From JBBDLF01 sp040879025 (GTDB taxonomy: Bacteria; Pseudomonadota; Gammaproteobacteria; Pseudomonadales; Pseudohongiellaceae), in contig JBBDLF010000037.1 of assembly GCA_040879025.1 (NCBI GenBank), forward strand, positions 62,001 to 126,000: a DNA stretch of 64,000 nt, given 5' to 3'. Each line of letters starts with the position of its first letter. Within the stretch, counting starts at the first letter, position 1. Shown here piece after piece: positions 1-9,208 of this stretch. The notes under the pieces were generated by a model. It searched no databases and was not told the origin of the DNA. It saw only the letters and a list, made by a program, of their open reading frames with translations. The position numbers and the translations under genes are program-made.

Positions 1-255
1 GATGGGTCCGATGCCGGCAGCGAGCAACCGTTTCATCGCGAACTCGGGAGAGGTATGCAAAAAGTAAGGTGCAGCGCCGATTACGCCGGCAGTCTTGATG
101 CTTTGCAGATGGATATCCGTGCTGGCAGCACGAGACAATACCGGGGTTTCAACTTCCAGCACGCCGCGCTCGCAAAAAAATTCGCGCACTTGCCTCAACA
201 GCGCGGCGCGTTGGTGAAGGCAGTCAACCGAGGCTGTGGGCTGCCAGTCGCTCAC
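1..255 (-). CDS. epmA: EF-P--(R)-beta-lysine ligase EpmA (GenX/PoxA), 5' part only
   Basis: This is the N-terminal 85 codons of a class II lysyl-tRNA synthetase paralogue, cut off by the window edge. Reading leftward from a GTG at 253-255, the translation runs without a stop and contains the family motif LHTSPEFAMKRLLAAGIGPI at the window end, with ETPVLSRAASTD before it. EpmA activates (R)-beta-lysine as an adenylate and attaches it to Lys34 of EF-P. It starts 5 bp after the efp stop, so efp and epmA look co-transcribed, and epmB lies divergently beside them. No other in-frame start was seen near the GTG. The motif match and the context make the assignment firm; the C-terminal catalytic half cannot be checked here. 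Confidence 0.9.
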   Translation of the reverse strand, partial: MSDWQPTASVDCLHQRAALLRQVREFFCERGVLEVETPVLSRAASTDIHLQSIKTAGVIGAAPYFLHTSPEFAMKRLLAAGIGPI

Positions 256-260
256 CGGGC

Positions 261-833
261 TTACTTGTTGGCGCGGTTTTGATATTCGCCGGTGCGGGTG
301 TCCACTTTCAGCACATCACCCGTGCTGACAAAAAGCGGTACCTTGACCACGGCGCCGGAACTCAGGGTCGCCGGCTTGGTGCCACCCTGAGCGGTATCGC
401 CCTTCAGTCCGGGATCGGTTTCCACCACTTCCAGTTCGACAAAATTGGGGGGCGTCACGGAGATGGGGGCATCATTCCAGCACATAACGGTGTAGCTGGC
501 CTGCTCTTTCAGCCAGTTAAGCGCCTCGGACACGGCATTGGAATCTGCGGCAATCTGCTCGAAACTGCCATCGGTTTTCATGAAATGCCAGAATTCACCG
601 TCGCTGTAGAGATATTCCATTTCAGTTTCCATGACATCGGCTGATTCGATTGATTCACCGGACTTGAAGGTGCGCTCCCACACTCTGCCGTTGAGCAGGT
701 TCCGGAATTTAACGCGGTTGAATGCCTGTCCCTTCCCCGGTTTCACCATCTCGTTTTCCAGAATCGCACAGGGATCACCGTCCACCAGAACTTTTAATCC
801 GGATTTGAATTCGTTGGTCGAATAGTTAGCCAT
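261..833 (-). CDS. efp: Translation elongation factor P
   Basis: 190 residues, the usual EF-P length (about 188). EF-P binds between the P and E sites of the ribosome and relieves stalling at polyproline stretches. The N-terminal KOW-like domain carries the loop motif VKPGKGQAF, placing the modified lysine exactly at residue 34; the two following OB domains are complete. The type of this loop and the presence of both epmA (immediately downstream) and epmB (divergent upstream) indicate beta-lysylation rather than rhamnosylation. Start ATG at 833 gives the canonical MANYSTNEFK beginning. Very secure assignment. Confidence 0.97.
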   Translation of the reverse strand: MANYSTNEFKSGLKVLVDGDPCAILENEMVKPGKGQAFNRVKFRNLLNGRVWERTFKSGESIESADVMETEMEYLYSDGEFWHFMKTDGSFEQIAADSNAVSEALNWLKEQASYTVMCWNDAPISVTPPNFVELEVVETDPGLKGDTAQGGTKPATLSSGAVVKVPLFVSTGDVLKVDTRTGEYQNRANK

Positions 834-931
834 TTTTTCCTCTTGCTGATTGCTGGTATGATCTTTCCGGGTCGGGATCGAGTCCGGACTCCGCTCATTA
901 CTTCCATCTTCGGTTTTTTCAATGAGGTCCC

Positions 932-1948
932 ATGTCCTCTACAGGATTATCCCTGCACAACTGCGGTACAGCCCAAAAATGGCAACAAATATTATCCGAT
1001 CTGGTAACAGATCCAAAGGAATTGCTGCAAATTCTTGAGCTTGACCCCTCGCGGTTACCAGTCAGTGGCCGCGTGCTGGCTGGCTTTCCGCTGAAAGTAC
1101 CGCGTCCGTTTATCGCTCGAATGGAGAAGGGAAATCCCGCCGACCCTCTGCTTGCGCAGGTGCTCCCTGTCAACCGCGAACTGGAAAGCCATACGGGGTT
1201 CTGCCACGATCCTCTCGCAGAGACCCAATACAATCCCGCTCCCGGTCTGTTACAGAAGTATCAGGGACGCGCACTGCTAACGGTTGCCCCTCACTGCACC
1301 GTGCATTGCCGATATTGCTTCCGCCGGCACTTCGATTATGCCTCTAATACGCCCGCCCGGTCCGAATGGCGCCAGGCACTGGATTACATAGCCGCCGACT
1401 CTGAACTCACAGAAGTCATCTTCAGCGGGGGTGATCCACTGGCCTGCAGCGACCGTCAGCTTGCCTGGCTGGCGGAAGCCGTTGCCGATATTCCCCATGT
1501 CCGCCGTCTGCGAATTCATTCACGCACACCCATCATGATACCGCAACGCGTTACCGGCGAACTGCTGCGGTGGATGACCGGCACCCGGCTGAAAACCGTA
1601 CTGGTCCTGCATTGCAATCACGCGCGGGAAATTGACGATGAAGTAGGGCAGGCCTTGGGTTTGTTGCACGCCAGCGGCATCACTTTGCTGAACCAGAGCG
1701 TGCTGCTGAAAGGTGTGAATGACAGCGTGACGGCACTCAAACAGCTAAGCGAGTCGCTTTTTGAAAAAAATGTACTACCTTATTATTTGCACCTGCTCGA
1801 TCGCGTCGAGGGTGTCGGCCATTTCGACGTGGCTGAAACAGAGGCCGTCGGGCTGTTGAGGGAACTGCGCGGTCACCTTCCCGGCTACCTGGTTCCAAGG
1901 CTGGCGAAGGAAGTCCCCGGAGAAGGCGCGAAAACCCTGATTGCCTGA
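932..1948 (+). CDS. epmB: EF-P beta-lysylation protein EpmB (lysine 2,3-aminomutase-like)
   Basis: 338 residues, a KamA-family radical SAM protein. The 4Fe-4S cysteines sit in the pattern C122-x3-C126-x2-C129 (HCTVHCRYCF), followed by the FSGGDPL segment typical of SAM binding. EpmB isomerises L-lysine to (R)-beta-lysine, which EpmA then joins to EF-P. It is divergent from efp across about 98 bp, which must hold promoters for both. The length and the neighbouring efp/epmA separate it from catabolic lysine 2,3-aminomutases, which are longer. The ATG at 932 is the first start and gives a normal N-terminus (MSSTGLSLHN). Confidence 0.95.
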   Translation: MSSTGLSLHNCGTAQKWQQILSDLVTDPKELLQILELDPSRLPVSGRVLAGFPLKVPRPFIARMEKGNPADPLLAQVLPVNRELESHTGFCHDPLAETQYNPAPGLLQKYQGRALLTVAPHCTVHCRYCFRRHFDYASNTPARSEWRQALDYIAADSELTEVIFSGGDPLACSDRQLAWLAEAVADIPHVRRLRIHSRTPIMIPQRVTGELLRWMTGTRLKTVLVLHCNHAREIDDEVGQALGLLHASGITLLNQSVLLKGVNDSVTALKQLSESLFEKNVLPYYLHLLDRVEGVGHFDVAETEAVGLLRELRGHLPGYLVPRLAKEVPGEGAKTLIA

Positions 1949-2015
1949 TTCACCGGGGTAAGAAAGGCTGTTTGCGACCCGCACACAAGCCGTCAAGGAA
2001 GACGACAGGGACAAA

Positions 2016-3344
2016 ATGGACGACCGAAAAGCAGCGACACACCGATTCAACTCCAGCGACGCCAGAGACAAGAACCCGCTCACCGGTCTGGCTGGCCAGG
2101 ACTGGTTCAACCAGCAACTGGACCGGCTGATCTCGGGCGGAACCTGCCGCCAGACCACCACCTTGGCACTGCTGCAACTGGAGAATTTTTACGAAATTTT
2201 GAGCTGGATAGGCCGTATTGAAGCCGACCTGCTATTGCATGATCTGGCCCGCCTGCTGGAGAAGTCGGTTCCTGAAGGTTCACTGCTGTGTCATTGCCGC
2301 AATCACGAGTTCGCGGTACTGCTATACAACCAGGGTGACGGCAAAGTGCGGCTGGTCGCTGACAGGATACGGCAGGCATTGCAAACGGGCACATCGCTGT
2401 CCATTCCACCTCAATTAAAACTGCGATGCGGAGTGGGGCTCGCCACTGTCAACACGAAGAGCCCCAGCGCGACGGTACTGTTTGCCCGCGCACGCCATAA
2501 TCTGTCCCTGGCGCAAAGTCAGTCCGGCAGGGAATTCCTGTTGAACCAGGCCGTGGATACAGAGCAGCTGTTGTCACGAATCAGCCGCTGTCTGCAACGT
2601 CGATGCCTGCGGCTCAGCTTTCAACCTGTCGTCAGTCTTGCAGCGGACCGGGTGCAGCGATACGAAGTGAGGGCGCGGCTCATTGAACCCCACTACAAGG
2701 CAACAATGCCGACTCGGGAAAACGTTTTAAATCCGGGGTTGTTCATGGAGCCGCTGGTTCAAAACGCACTCGGCGAATCCCTCGACCGACTGGTGCTGGA
2801 AGCAGTTGCCGGCGTACTGACACAAGCGAGGCAGCCAGCGTTACAATTTATTGTCAATCTCACGCAGAATTCGCTGGTCAGCCGCGATTTTCCCGTTTGG
2901 CTGGAAGCAGCCGGCCAGAAGTGGCCGGCCTTGTCCCCAAGCCTGGTCCTGCAGCTGAGTGAAATCGACATTCTTTGCGCGCAACATCACATGGCTGCTT
3001 TCTCGCGAAAGCTGCGGGACTTGAACCTGGTACTCAGCGTGAGCCATTTTGGGTGTACTGAGAACCCGTTCCGTTATCTGCCGTTGCTCCGCGCCGGCTA
3101 TGCCAAGCTCGATCCCTCACTGTGCGGCGACCTGATCAACGATGGCATCCAGCGGGAGCTTGTCGCGTCGATCGCCGGCGACCTGAACCGGCGCGGCATT
3201 CGCCCGATAGCTTGCATGCTGGAAACGATGCCCCTGCTGGCGCCATTGTGGCAGGCCGGTGTGCGGCTGGTACAGGGCAACTGCCTGCAGGCGCCGGTCG
3301 CGCAATTCAATTACGCCTTCCCGCGGGAAAGAAAATTTTCATGA
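2016..3344 (+). CDS. Degenerate GGDEF/EAL dual-domain protein, FimX-like
   Basis: 442 residues in one frame. A GGDEF-like domain begins with PLTGLAGQDWF (about 21-31), but its signature is RNHEF (95-99) instead of GGDEF. An EAL-like domain (about 185-430) has EVR at 217-219 in place of EAL, and SHFG at 343-346 in place of the metal-binding DDFG. It therefore probably neither makes nor breaks cyclic di-GMP but may bind it. FimX of Pseudomonas, a type IV pilus regulator with similarly degenerate domains, lies (from memory) near parC too, so this may be a shortened relative lacking the receiver and PAS domains. SD-like AGGGAC precedes the ATG. Domain calls are firm; the link to pili is inference. 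Confidence 0.75.
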   Translation: MDDRKAATHRFNSSDARDKNPLTGLAGQDWFNQQLDRLISGGTCRQTTTLALLQLENFYEILSWIGRIEADLLLHDLARLLEKSVPEGSLLCHCRNHEFAVLLYNQGDGKVRLVADRIRQALQTGTSLSIPPQLKLRCGVGLATVNTKSPSATVLFARARHNLSLAQSQSGREFLLNQAVDTEQLLSRISRCLQRRCLRLSFQPVVSLAADRVQRYEVRARLIEPHYKATMPTRENVLNPGLFMEPLVQNALGESLDRLVLEAVAGVLTQARQPALQFIVNLTQNSLVSRDFPVWLEAAGQKWPALSPSLVLQLSEIDILCAQHHMAAFSRKLRDLNLVLSVSHFGCTENPFRYLPLLRAGYAKLDPSLCGDLINDGIQRELVASIAGDLNRRGIRPIACMLETMPLLAPLWQAGVRLVQGNCLQAPVAQFNYAFPRERKFS

Positions 3345-3461
3345 CAGCCGACGCCGGCGGACGCCGCAACATACATCGCCTATCAAAAACCATTGGGGCA
3401 AGGTGGTGAAACTGCTATTCTTGCCGCCATCAATCAGTGAACGGCACACGAGTACCTTCTC

Positions 3462-4880
3462 TTGACCCAGGACACCAGCGCAACACCCCGGGGAAGCGAC
3501 AAGCGTAACTGGAGTTTTGTCATTCCCCGCAAGCTTGCTGTCGCCATCTGCTCTCTGGTGCTGCTGGCGATGTGCGTATTCTGGCTGATCAGTAATTTCA
3601 ATACCCGGAATATTCTGCGGCAACAGGCCGACCTGCTCGGCAATGCCATTGCCACCCAGACCGCTTTGATGGTAACCGACCTGGTACTGGCCAATGACCT
3701 GATCAGCATGAATGTGGTGCTGGGCCAATTGACGAACAGTTCAGCTATTTCCGAAGCTGCCATTCTGAATGTTGACGGCGGTGTCATTGCCGCCTCCAGT
3801 CGTTATGTCGAACAACCCCGCCGGTTTTTCCCCATCGCACCGCAAAGCGGAGAATATCTGGCCGGGATCACATTGCCGGCCGCGGTTGCCGGGCAGGTGC
3901 GCATTCGTCTGGACCTGACGCCGATCGAACAGGGCCTGCTCAACAATTTCCTGTTCGTGGTTGCGGCCACCGGCCTGCTGCTGATCGTAGCGGCGGCACT
4001 GGTAATCACCTACGTTCAGCATGTTGTCAGCTTTCCGCTACGCTTGCTGGCGTTTTGCCTGCACGGCATTACACGCGGGGAGATGGAAGCCTGCCCGGAA
4101 CCCCGTGACAACAACGAAGTCGGGCGCACCGTGAAACAGTACAACAAGGTGGTTCAGTTTCTCACCCGCTATACCTTTATCGGCAACATCGCGAATCATC
4201 CGGACGGCGAAGACGTGCCACGCGGTAGCGAGGGCGAAGCCACGGCTACGGTTTTGTGCATCCGAATGGCCAATTTTCAGTATCTGGCGTCAACCCATAA
4301 CGAAAGTACGATCGTGACGCTGTTAAACCGCTATTACTTCTTTGCCGAAAAAATCAGCCAGTTGTACAACGGCACGCTTTGCTATTGCGCGGACGGTGAA
4401 ATCGTCATCAACTTCGATGCTGTCACGCTCGAAGAGGAACAGGGTTTCTACGCCATGTGTGCTGGACATCTGTTTCTGACGCTGATCGAGACCATCTGCG
4501 ATGATCCCACCGCAGAGTCGATGCCGGCGAAGTTCCGGCTGGCGGTACATAGTGGCCCGGTGATCGCGGGATTGTATTCACCCCTGAACCAGAAAACCAA
4601 CCTGATCATGGGACAGACCCTGGACACCACTCGACAGATCTGTGAGGAGTGCCCTGATAACGCGCTGCTGGTAAGCGAGGTGGTTTACGACAGCGCCGGC
4701 GCCGGCACCCGGGTGGAGGGCGAGCTGTTTTCTTCCACTTCCGGTTCGGCCGCTGGAATTTTTGGTCAGGATCGACTCAGAATCTGGTTGAGCAACAGCG
4801 CCATGTCCGGCTTCGGCACACTGGTCGAAAAGCAGGCCCACCAGCTGGTCAGCCTGTATGACACCGACCCCGAGGCTTAG
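3462..4880 (+). CDS. AhpA/YtjB-like membrane protein with degenerate cyclase-type domain
   Basis: 472 residues starting at a TTG; an in-frame stop at 3438-3440 leaves no better upstream start. Two transmembrane segments (about 24-46 and 162-186) flank a periplasmic region of roughly 115 residues, followed by a HAMP-like linker and a cytoplasmic domain (about 245-440) resembling class III nucleotide cyclases. The metal-binding aspartate of the first strand appears lost (CIRMANF instead of a FADIVGF-like pattern), while CADGEIVINF resembles the second. Its place between a FimX-like gene and parC resembles Pseudomonas, where an AhpA/YtjB-type membrane protein is found. Its stop overlaps that of convergent parC. 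Molecular function unknown. Confidence 0.65.
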   Translation: MTQDTSATPRGSDKRNWSFVIPRKLAVAICSLVLLAMCVFWLISNFNTRNILRQQADLLGNAIATQTALMVTDLVLANDLISMNVVLGQLTNSSAISEAAILNVDGGVIAASSRYVEQPRRFFPIAPQSGEYLAGITLPAAVAGQVRIRLDLTPIEQGLLNNFLFVVAATGLLLIVAAALVITYVQHVVSFPLRLLAFCLHGITRGEMEACPEPRDNNEVGRTVKQYNKVVQFLTRYTFIGNIANHPDGEDVPRGSEGEATATVLCIRMANFQYLASTHNESTIVTLLNRYYFFAEKISQLYNGTLCYCADGEIVINFDAVTLEEEQGFYAMCAGHLFLTLIETICDDPTAESMPAKFRLAVHSGPVIAGLYSPLNQKTNLIMGQTLDTTRQICEECPDNALLVSEVVYDSAGAGTRVEGELFSSTSGSAAGIFGQDRLRIWLSNSAMSGFGTLVEKQAHQLVSLYDTDPEA

Positions 4881-7129
4881 AGGGTGATTTCAATTCGATC
4901 CACGTTCTGGAACCCGCGTGGCAGTTTGTTGCCGCGCCGGCCACGCTCGCCACGGTAATGCTCCAGATCGGCTGCCTTGAGATTGTGATGGCGTCTGCCG
5001 GCGTAAACCGTCAGGGTATCTTTCGGGGCAAGTACCGCGATTGCAACCACAAACTCAATCCGCTCAGCCACCCGCGCTGACGGAATACCAATAATCTTGT
5101 TACCTTTGCCCTTCGCCAGTTGAGGCAATTCACTAATGGGAAACACCAGCATTCGGCCCTCGTTGGTCACTGCGACGATCCTGTCATTCTGGTAATCGTC
5201 AACCCTTGCCGGCGGTAATACCCTGCTGCCTTTTGGCAGGGTCAACACCGCTTTGCCGGCCTTGTTCTTCGCGTACAGGTCGACGACGGTGGCGATAAAA
5301 CCATAACCGGCGTCACTGGCCAGAAGTACGCGGCTCTTGTCATCGCCGATAAGTACACCTTCAAAACCCGCGCCGGAGGGAGGGTGTAACCTGCCGGACA
5401 AAGGCTCGCCCTGGCCTCTGGCTGACGGCAACGTGTGCGCCGGCAACGAATAGGAGCGTCCGGTCGAATCGATAAATACGGCATAGTGATTGCTCTTGCC
5501 AAGCGCCGCCATTTTGAAACCATCGCCGGATTTGTATTGCAAGGTCTCAGGATCCACCTCGTGTCCCTTGGCCGCCCTTACCCAACCGCGTTCCGAGAGG
5601 ACCACGGTGACCGGCTCGGTGGAAATCAGTTCGAGCTCACTGAACGCCTGCGCTTCTTCCCGCGCCACGAGCGGCGAACGTCGCTCGTCACCGAATTTTT
5701 TCGCATCCGCGGTAATTTCCTGCTTGATGAGCGTCTTCAAACGTGCAGCCGACTTGAGCAATTGTTCGAGCTGCTTGCGCTCTTCGTTCAGCTCTTTCTG
5801 CTCCGCCTGAATCCTTATTTCCTCCAGTCTGGCCAAGTGCCGCAGTTTCAGTTCCAGAATGGATTCAGCCTGCCGATCGGACAGTTTGAACTGTTTCACC
5901 AGCATCGGCTTGGGCTTATCCTCCGTGCGGATAATTCTGATCACTTCATCGATATTGAGATAGGCGATCAGCAAACCATCCAGAATATGCAACCGGTCCA
6001 GCACCTTGTCCAGGCGATGTTGCAGACGCCGACGTACGGTCACTGTCCGGAACTGCAACCATTCCTTAAGAATTCCTAACAGGTCCTTGACCTGGGGGCG
6101 GCGATTTATACCGATCATGTTAAAATTGACGCGGTAGCTCTTCTCTAGATCGGTAGTGGAAAACAAATGTGACATAAGACTGTCGAAATCCACGCGGTTG
6201 GAGCGTGGGACAATCACAATACGGGTTGGATTCTCATGGTCGGATTCATCTCTCAGATCCACCACCATCGGCAGCTTCTTTTTTTGCATTTGCGCGGCGA
6301 TCTGTTCCAGCACCCGGGAACCGGAAACCTGATGCGGAATCGCGTTGATTACAATTTCTCCCGCTTCAATGGCATAGGTGGCCCTGGCTTTCAGCGAGCC
6401 CCGCCCGTTCTCATACAGCGCAAGCACTTCCTCTCGTGGAGTGATGATCTCTGCCTCGGTGGGGAAATCGGGGCCCTTGATGTGTTTGGCAATGTCAGCC
6501 AGAGTGGCCTTGGGGTTGTCCAGCAGGTGTATACAGGCGGCCGCCACTTCTCGCAGGTTATGGGGAGGAATATCCGTTGCCATTCCCACCGCGATGCCGC
6601 TGCCGCCGTTGAGCAGCACATTGGGGATGCGTGCCGGCAGTATTTCCGGTTCATCCAGTGTACCGTCAAAATTGGGTTTCCAGTCCACCGTGCCCTGACC
6701 GAGCTCCTCCAGCAACAGCTCCGCATAACTTCGCAATCTGGATTCGGTGTAACGCATCGCAGCGAACGACTTGGGGTCATCCGGCGAGCCCCAGTTGCCC
6801 TGGCCGTCCACGAGAGGATAGCGGTAAGTGAATGACTGGGCCATCAGCACCATGGCTTCATAGCAGGCGGAATCACCGTGGGGATGAAACTTGCCTATCA
6901 CATCACCTATGGTACGCGCGGACTTTTTGAACTTGGAGCTTGCTTTCAGCCCAAGTTCCGACATGGCGTAAATAATACGCCGTTGTACCGGCTTCAGACC
7001 GTCGCCGATATGCGGCAATGCCCGGTCATTGATCACATACATGGAGTAGTTCAGATACGCGTGTTGCGAGTAGGTACTGAGCGCGATCTGCTCAACGCCA
7101 TCGTCGTTGACTGTTATATCCTGGTTCAT
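4877..7129 (-). CDS. parC: DNA topoisomerase IV subunit A
   Basis: 750 residues (E. coli ParC 752). The breakage-reunion domain has the catalytic tyrosine at 127 in AAMRYTESRL, and the quinolone-determining stretch HPHGDSACYEA has the ordinary Ser87 and Glu91. A C-terminal beta-pinwheel domain follows. With ParE it decatenates daughter chromosomes. I place the start at the ATG at 7127-7129, preceded by AGAGAG; an upstream in-frame start at 7228 would add 33 unlike residues and overlap parE. It follows parE by about 56 bp in the same direction. Its TAA stop overlaps the TAG of the convergent membrane-protein gene. Confidence 0.97.
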   Translation of the reverse strand: MNQDITVNDDGVEQIALSTYSQHAYLNYSMYVINDRALPHIGDGLKPVQRRIIYAMSELGLKASSKFKKSARTIGDVIGKFHPHGDSACYEAMVLMAQSFTYRYPLVDGQGNWGSPDDPKSFAAMRYTESRLRSYAELLLEELGQGTVDWKPNFDGTLDEPEILPARIPNVLLNGGSGIAVGMATDIPPHNLREVAAACIHLLDNPKATLADIAKHIKGPDFPTEAEIITPREEVLALYENGRGSLKARATYAIEAGEIVINAIPHQVSGSRVLEQIAAQMQKKKLPMVVDLRDESDHENPTRIVIVPRSNRVDFDSLMSHLFSTTDLEKSYRVNFNMIGINRRPQVKDLLGILKEWLQFRTVTVRRRLQHRLDKVLDRLHILDGLLIAYLNIDEVIRIIRTEDKPKPMLVKQFKLSDRQAESILELKLRHLARLEEIRIQAEQKELNEERKQLEQLLKSAARLKTLIKQEITADAKKFGDERRSPLVAREEAQAFSELELISTEPVTVVLSERGWVRAAKGHEVDPETLQYKSGDGFKMAALGKSNHYAVFIDSTGRSYSLPAHTLPSARGQGEPLSGRLHPPSGAGFEGVLIGDDKSRVLLASDAGYGFIATVVDLYAKNKAGKAVLTLPKGSRVLPPARVDDYQNDRIVAVTNEGRMLVFPISELPQLAKGKGNKIIGIPSARVAERIEFVVAIAVLAPKDTLTVYAGRRHHNLKAADLEHYRGERGRRGNKLPRGFQNVDRIEITL

Positions 7130-7185
7130 GAGTCTCTCTGAATGTCTCTGGGTCTCGCGGCGTCCCGACCCGTCCGGTGGGCAGC

Positions 7186-9123
7186 CTATTCTACAAGTTC
7201 CGCCTTGTTGCCATTGGTTTCCAGCCATTGCTTGCGATCCGATGCGCGTTTCTTCGCCAGCAACATATCCAGCATTTCATCAACCCCCGAAGCCTTCATG
7301 CCCATCTTGGCTGCTTCACCCTCTCCCTCGCCAAGAGTCAGCTGCACAAGGCGTCGGGTGTCTTTTGCCATCGTGGTTTCGCGCAGCTGCAAGGGATTCA
7401 TTTCGCCCAGACCCTTGAACCGCTGCACATTCACTTTGGCCGACTTTTTTTCTGCGGCTATGCGATCGCGAATACCATCTTTCTCGGCTTCATCAAGGGC
7501 ATAGAACACTTCCTTTCCCACGTCGATGCGGAACAGCGGCGGCATCGCCACATGGATATGGCCGGCTCGCACCAGCGGCCGAAAATGTTTCAGGAACAAA
7601 GCGCATAACAAAGTGGCAATATGCAGTCCGTCGGAATCGGCATCGGCCAGGATGCATATCTTGCCGTAACGTAAGCCCTCGAGGTTGTCAGAACCCGGAT
7701 CCACTCCCAGTGCCACGGCGATATCGTGGACTTCCTGTGAAGCGAGAATCTCGCCGGAGTCGATTTCCCAGGTATTGAGAATTTTTCCGCGCAACGGCAT
7801 CACCGCCTGGAATTCCCGGTCACGAGCCTGCTTGGCGGAGCCGCCGGCGGAATCGCCCTCCACCAGAAACAGCTCTCCCGACATCACGTCCTGGGTGACG
7901 CAGTCGGCCAGTTTTCCCGGCAACGCGGGGCCGGAAGTGACTTTTTTCCGCGCCACCTTGCGGCTGGCCTTGAGCCGACTCTGGGCATTGTTTATGCAAA
8001 GGTCCGCAATCTGTTCCGCTTCGGCGGTATGCTGATTGAGCCAGAGGCTGAATGCATCCTTCACTACGCCGGCGATAAAGACAGCGCACTGGCGTGACGA
8101 AAGCCGCTCCTTGGTCTGGCCGGAAAATTGCGGGTCCAGCACCTTGGATGACAGCACATAACAGCACCGTTCCCAGACATCCTCGGGCGCCAGTTTCAAG
8201 CCGCGGGGAAGCAGGTTGCGAAATTCGCAGAACTCTCGGATTGCATCGGCGAGCCCGGTACGCAAACCCGTGACGTGAGTACCACCCAACGGCGTCGGAA
8301 TCAGGTTGACGTAGCTTTCCGCAAGAATATCGCCATCTTCCGGTAACCACTGCACCGCCCAGTCCACCGCTTCGTCATTGCCTTTCATCGATCCGACGAA
8401 CGGTTCCTCGGGCAGAGTTTCAAACGCGGCGGTTCCCTGGACCAGATAATCCGTCAGCCCGTCCTCAAAATACCATTCCTCGCTTTGTGCCTTGTCCGCG
8501 CTCACGGTTTCGTCGATAAAGACAGCTTTCAGGCCCGAACACAATACAGCCTTGGCGCGCAAGACATGTTTGAGTTTGGGTATCGATATTCTTGCCGAAT
8601 CAAAGTATTTTTCATCGGGCACGAAGCGCACCGTGGTCCCGGTATTGCGTTTGCCCACGGTATCGATCTGTTTCAGTTCGGAAGCCTTTTCGCCGCTCCT
8701 GAACTTCATCTGAAAGACTTTGCCGTCGCGCCGGACGATAACGTCCAGTTCCTTCGACAGGGCATTGACAACGGAAACACCGACACCGTGCAGGCCGCCG
8801 GAGAACTCGTAGTTTTTGTTGGAAAATTTACCGCCCGCGTGCAACCGGGTCAGGATGAGCTCGACGCCGCTGACTTTTTCGCCCTTGTGGGTATCAACAG
8901 GCATACCGCGTCCGTCATCGGCCACTTCCACCGAGCCGTCTCTGAACAGGGTCACGCTGACCTGGCTGGCATGGCCGGCCAGCGCTTCATCGACACTGTT
9001 GTCGATCACTTCCTGCACCAGGTGATTCGGACGGCTGGTGTCGGTATACATTCCGGGCCGCTTTCTGACGGGATCGAGACCTGTCAGCACCTCAATAGCA
9101 TCGGCATTGTAGGAGTTACTCAT
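7186..9123 (-). CDS. parE: DNA topoisomerase IV subunit B
   Basis: 645 residues, slightly longer than E. coli ParE (630). The GHKL ATPase domain shows VIDNSVDEALAG, DDGRGMPV and GGLHGVGVSVVNALS; the TOPRIM domain has EGDSAGGSAKQARDREFQA (from about residue 422) and PLRGKILN. It hydrolyses ATP to drive strand passage by the ParC2ParE2 enzyme. The missing GyrB-type insertion and the adjoining parC exclude GyrB. It is downstream of the nudF-DUF1249-cpdA-yqiA genes in the same direction, separated from yqiA by 85 bp, so it may have its own promoter. Confidence 0.97.
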   Translation of the reverse strand: MSNSYNADAIEVLTGLDPVRKRPGMYTDTSRPNHLVQEVIDNSVDEALAGHASQVSVTLFRDGSVEVADDGRGMPVDTHKGEKVSGVELILTRLHAGGKFSNKNYEFSGGLHGVGVSVVNALSKELDVIVRRDGKVFQMKFRSGEKASELKQIDTVGKRNTGTTVRFVPDEKYFDSARISIPKLKHVLRAKAVLCSGLKAVFIDETVSADKAQSEEWYFEDGLTDYLVQGTAAFETLPEEPFVGSMKGNDEAVDWAVQWLPEDGDILAESYVNLIPTPLGGTHVTGLRTGLADAIREFCEFRNLLPRGLKLAPEDVWERCCYVLSSKVLDPQFSGQTKERLSSRQCAVFIAGVVKDAFSLWLNQHTAEAEQIADLCINNAQSRLKASRKVARKKVTSGPALPGKLADCVTQDVMSGELFLVEGDSAGGSAKQARDREFQAVMPLRGKILNTWEIDSGEILASQEVHDIAVALGVDPGSDNLEGLRYGKICILADADSDGLHIATLLCALFLKHFRPLVRAGHIHVAMPPLFRIDVGKEVFYALDEAEKDGIRDRIAAEKKSAKVNVQRFKGLGEMNPLQLRETTMAKDTRRLVQLTLGEGEGEAAKMGMKASGVDEMLDMLLAKKRASDRKQWLETNGNKAELVE

Positions 9124-9208
9124 TTACGTCCTCGGAGTAGGCGCGGGAGTGTTTATGCCTGGTCTTATGCCTAGCCTATAGTGAATAATGTTTTATCGCG
9201 CGGACCAA

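Noticed and set aside
6236..6835. Open frame opposite parC
   Set aside because: Shadow of a well-conserved topoisomerase gene.
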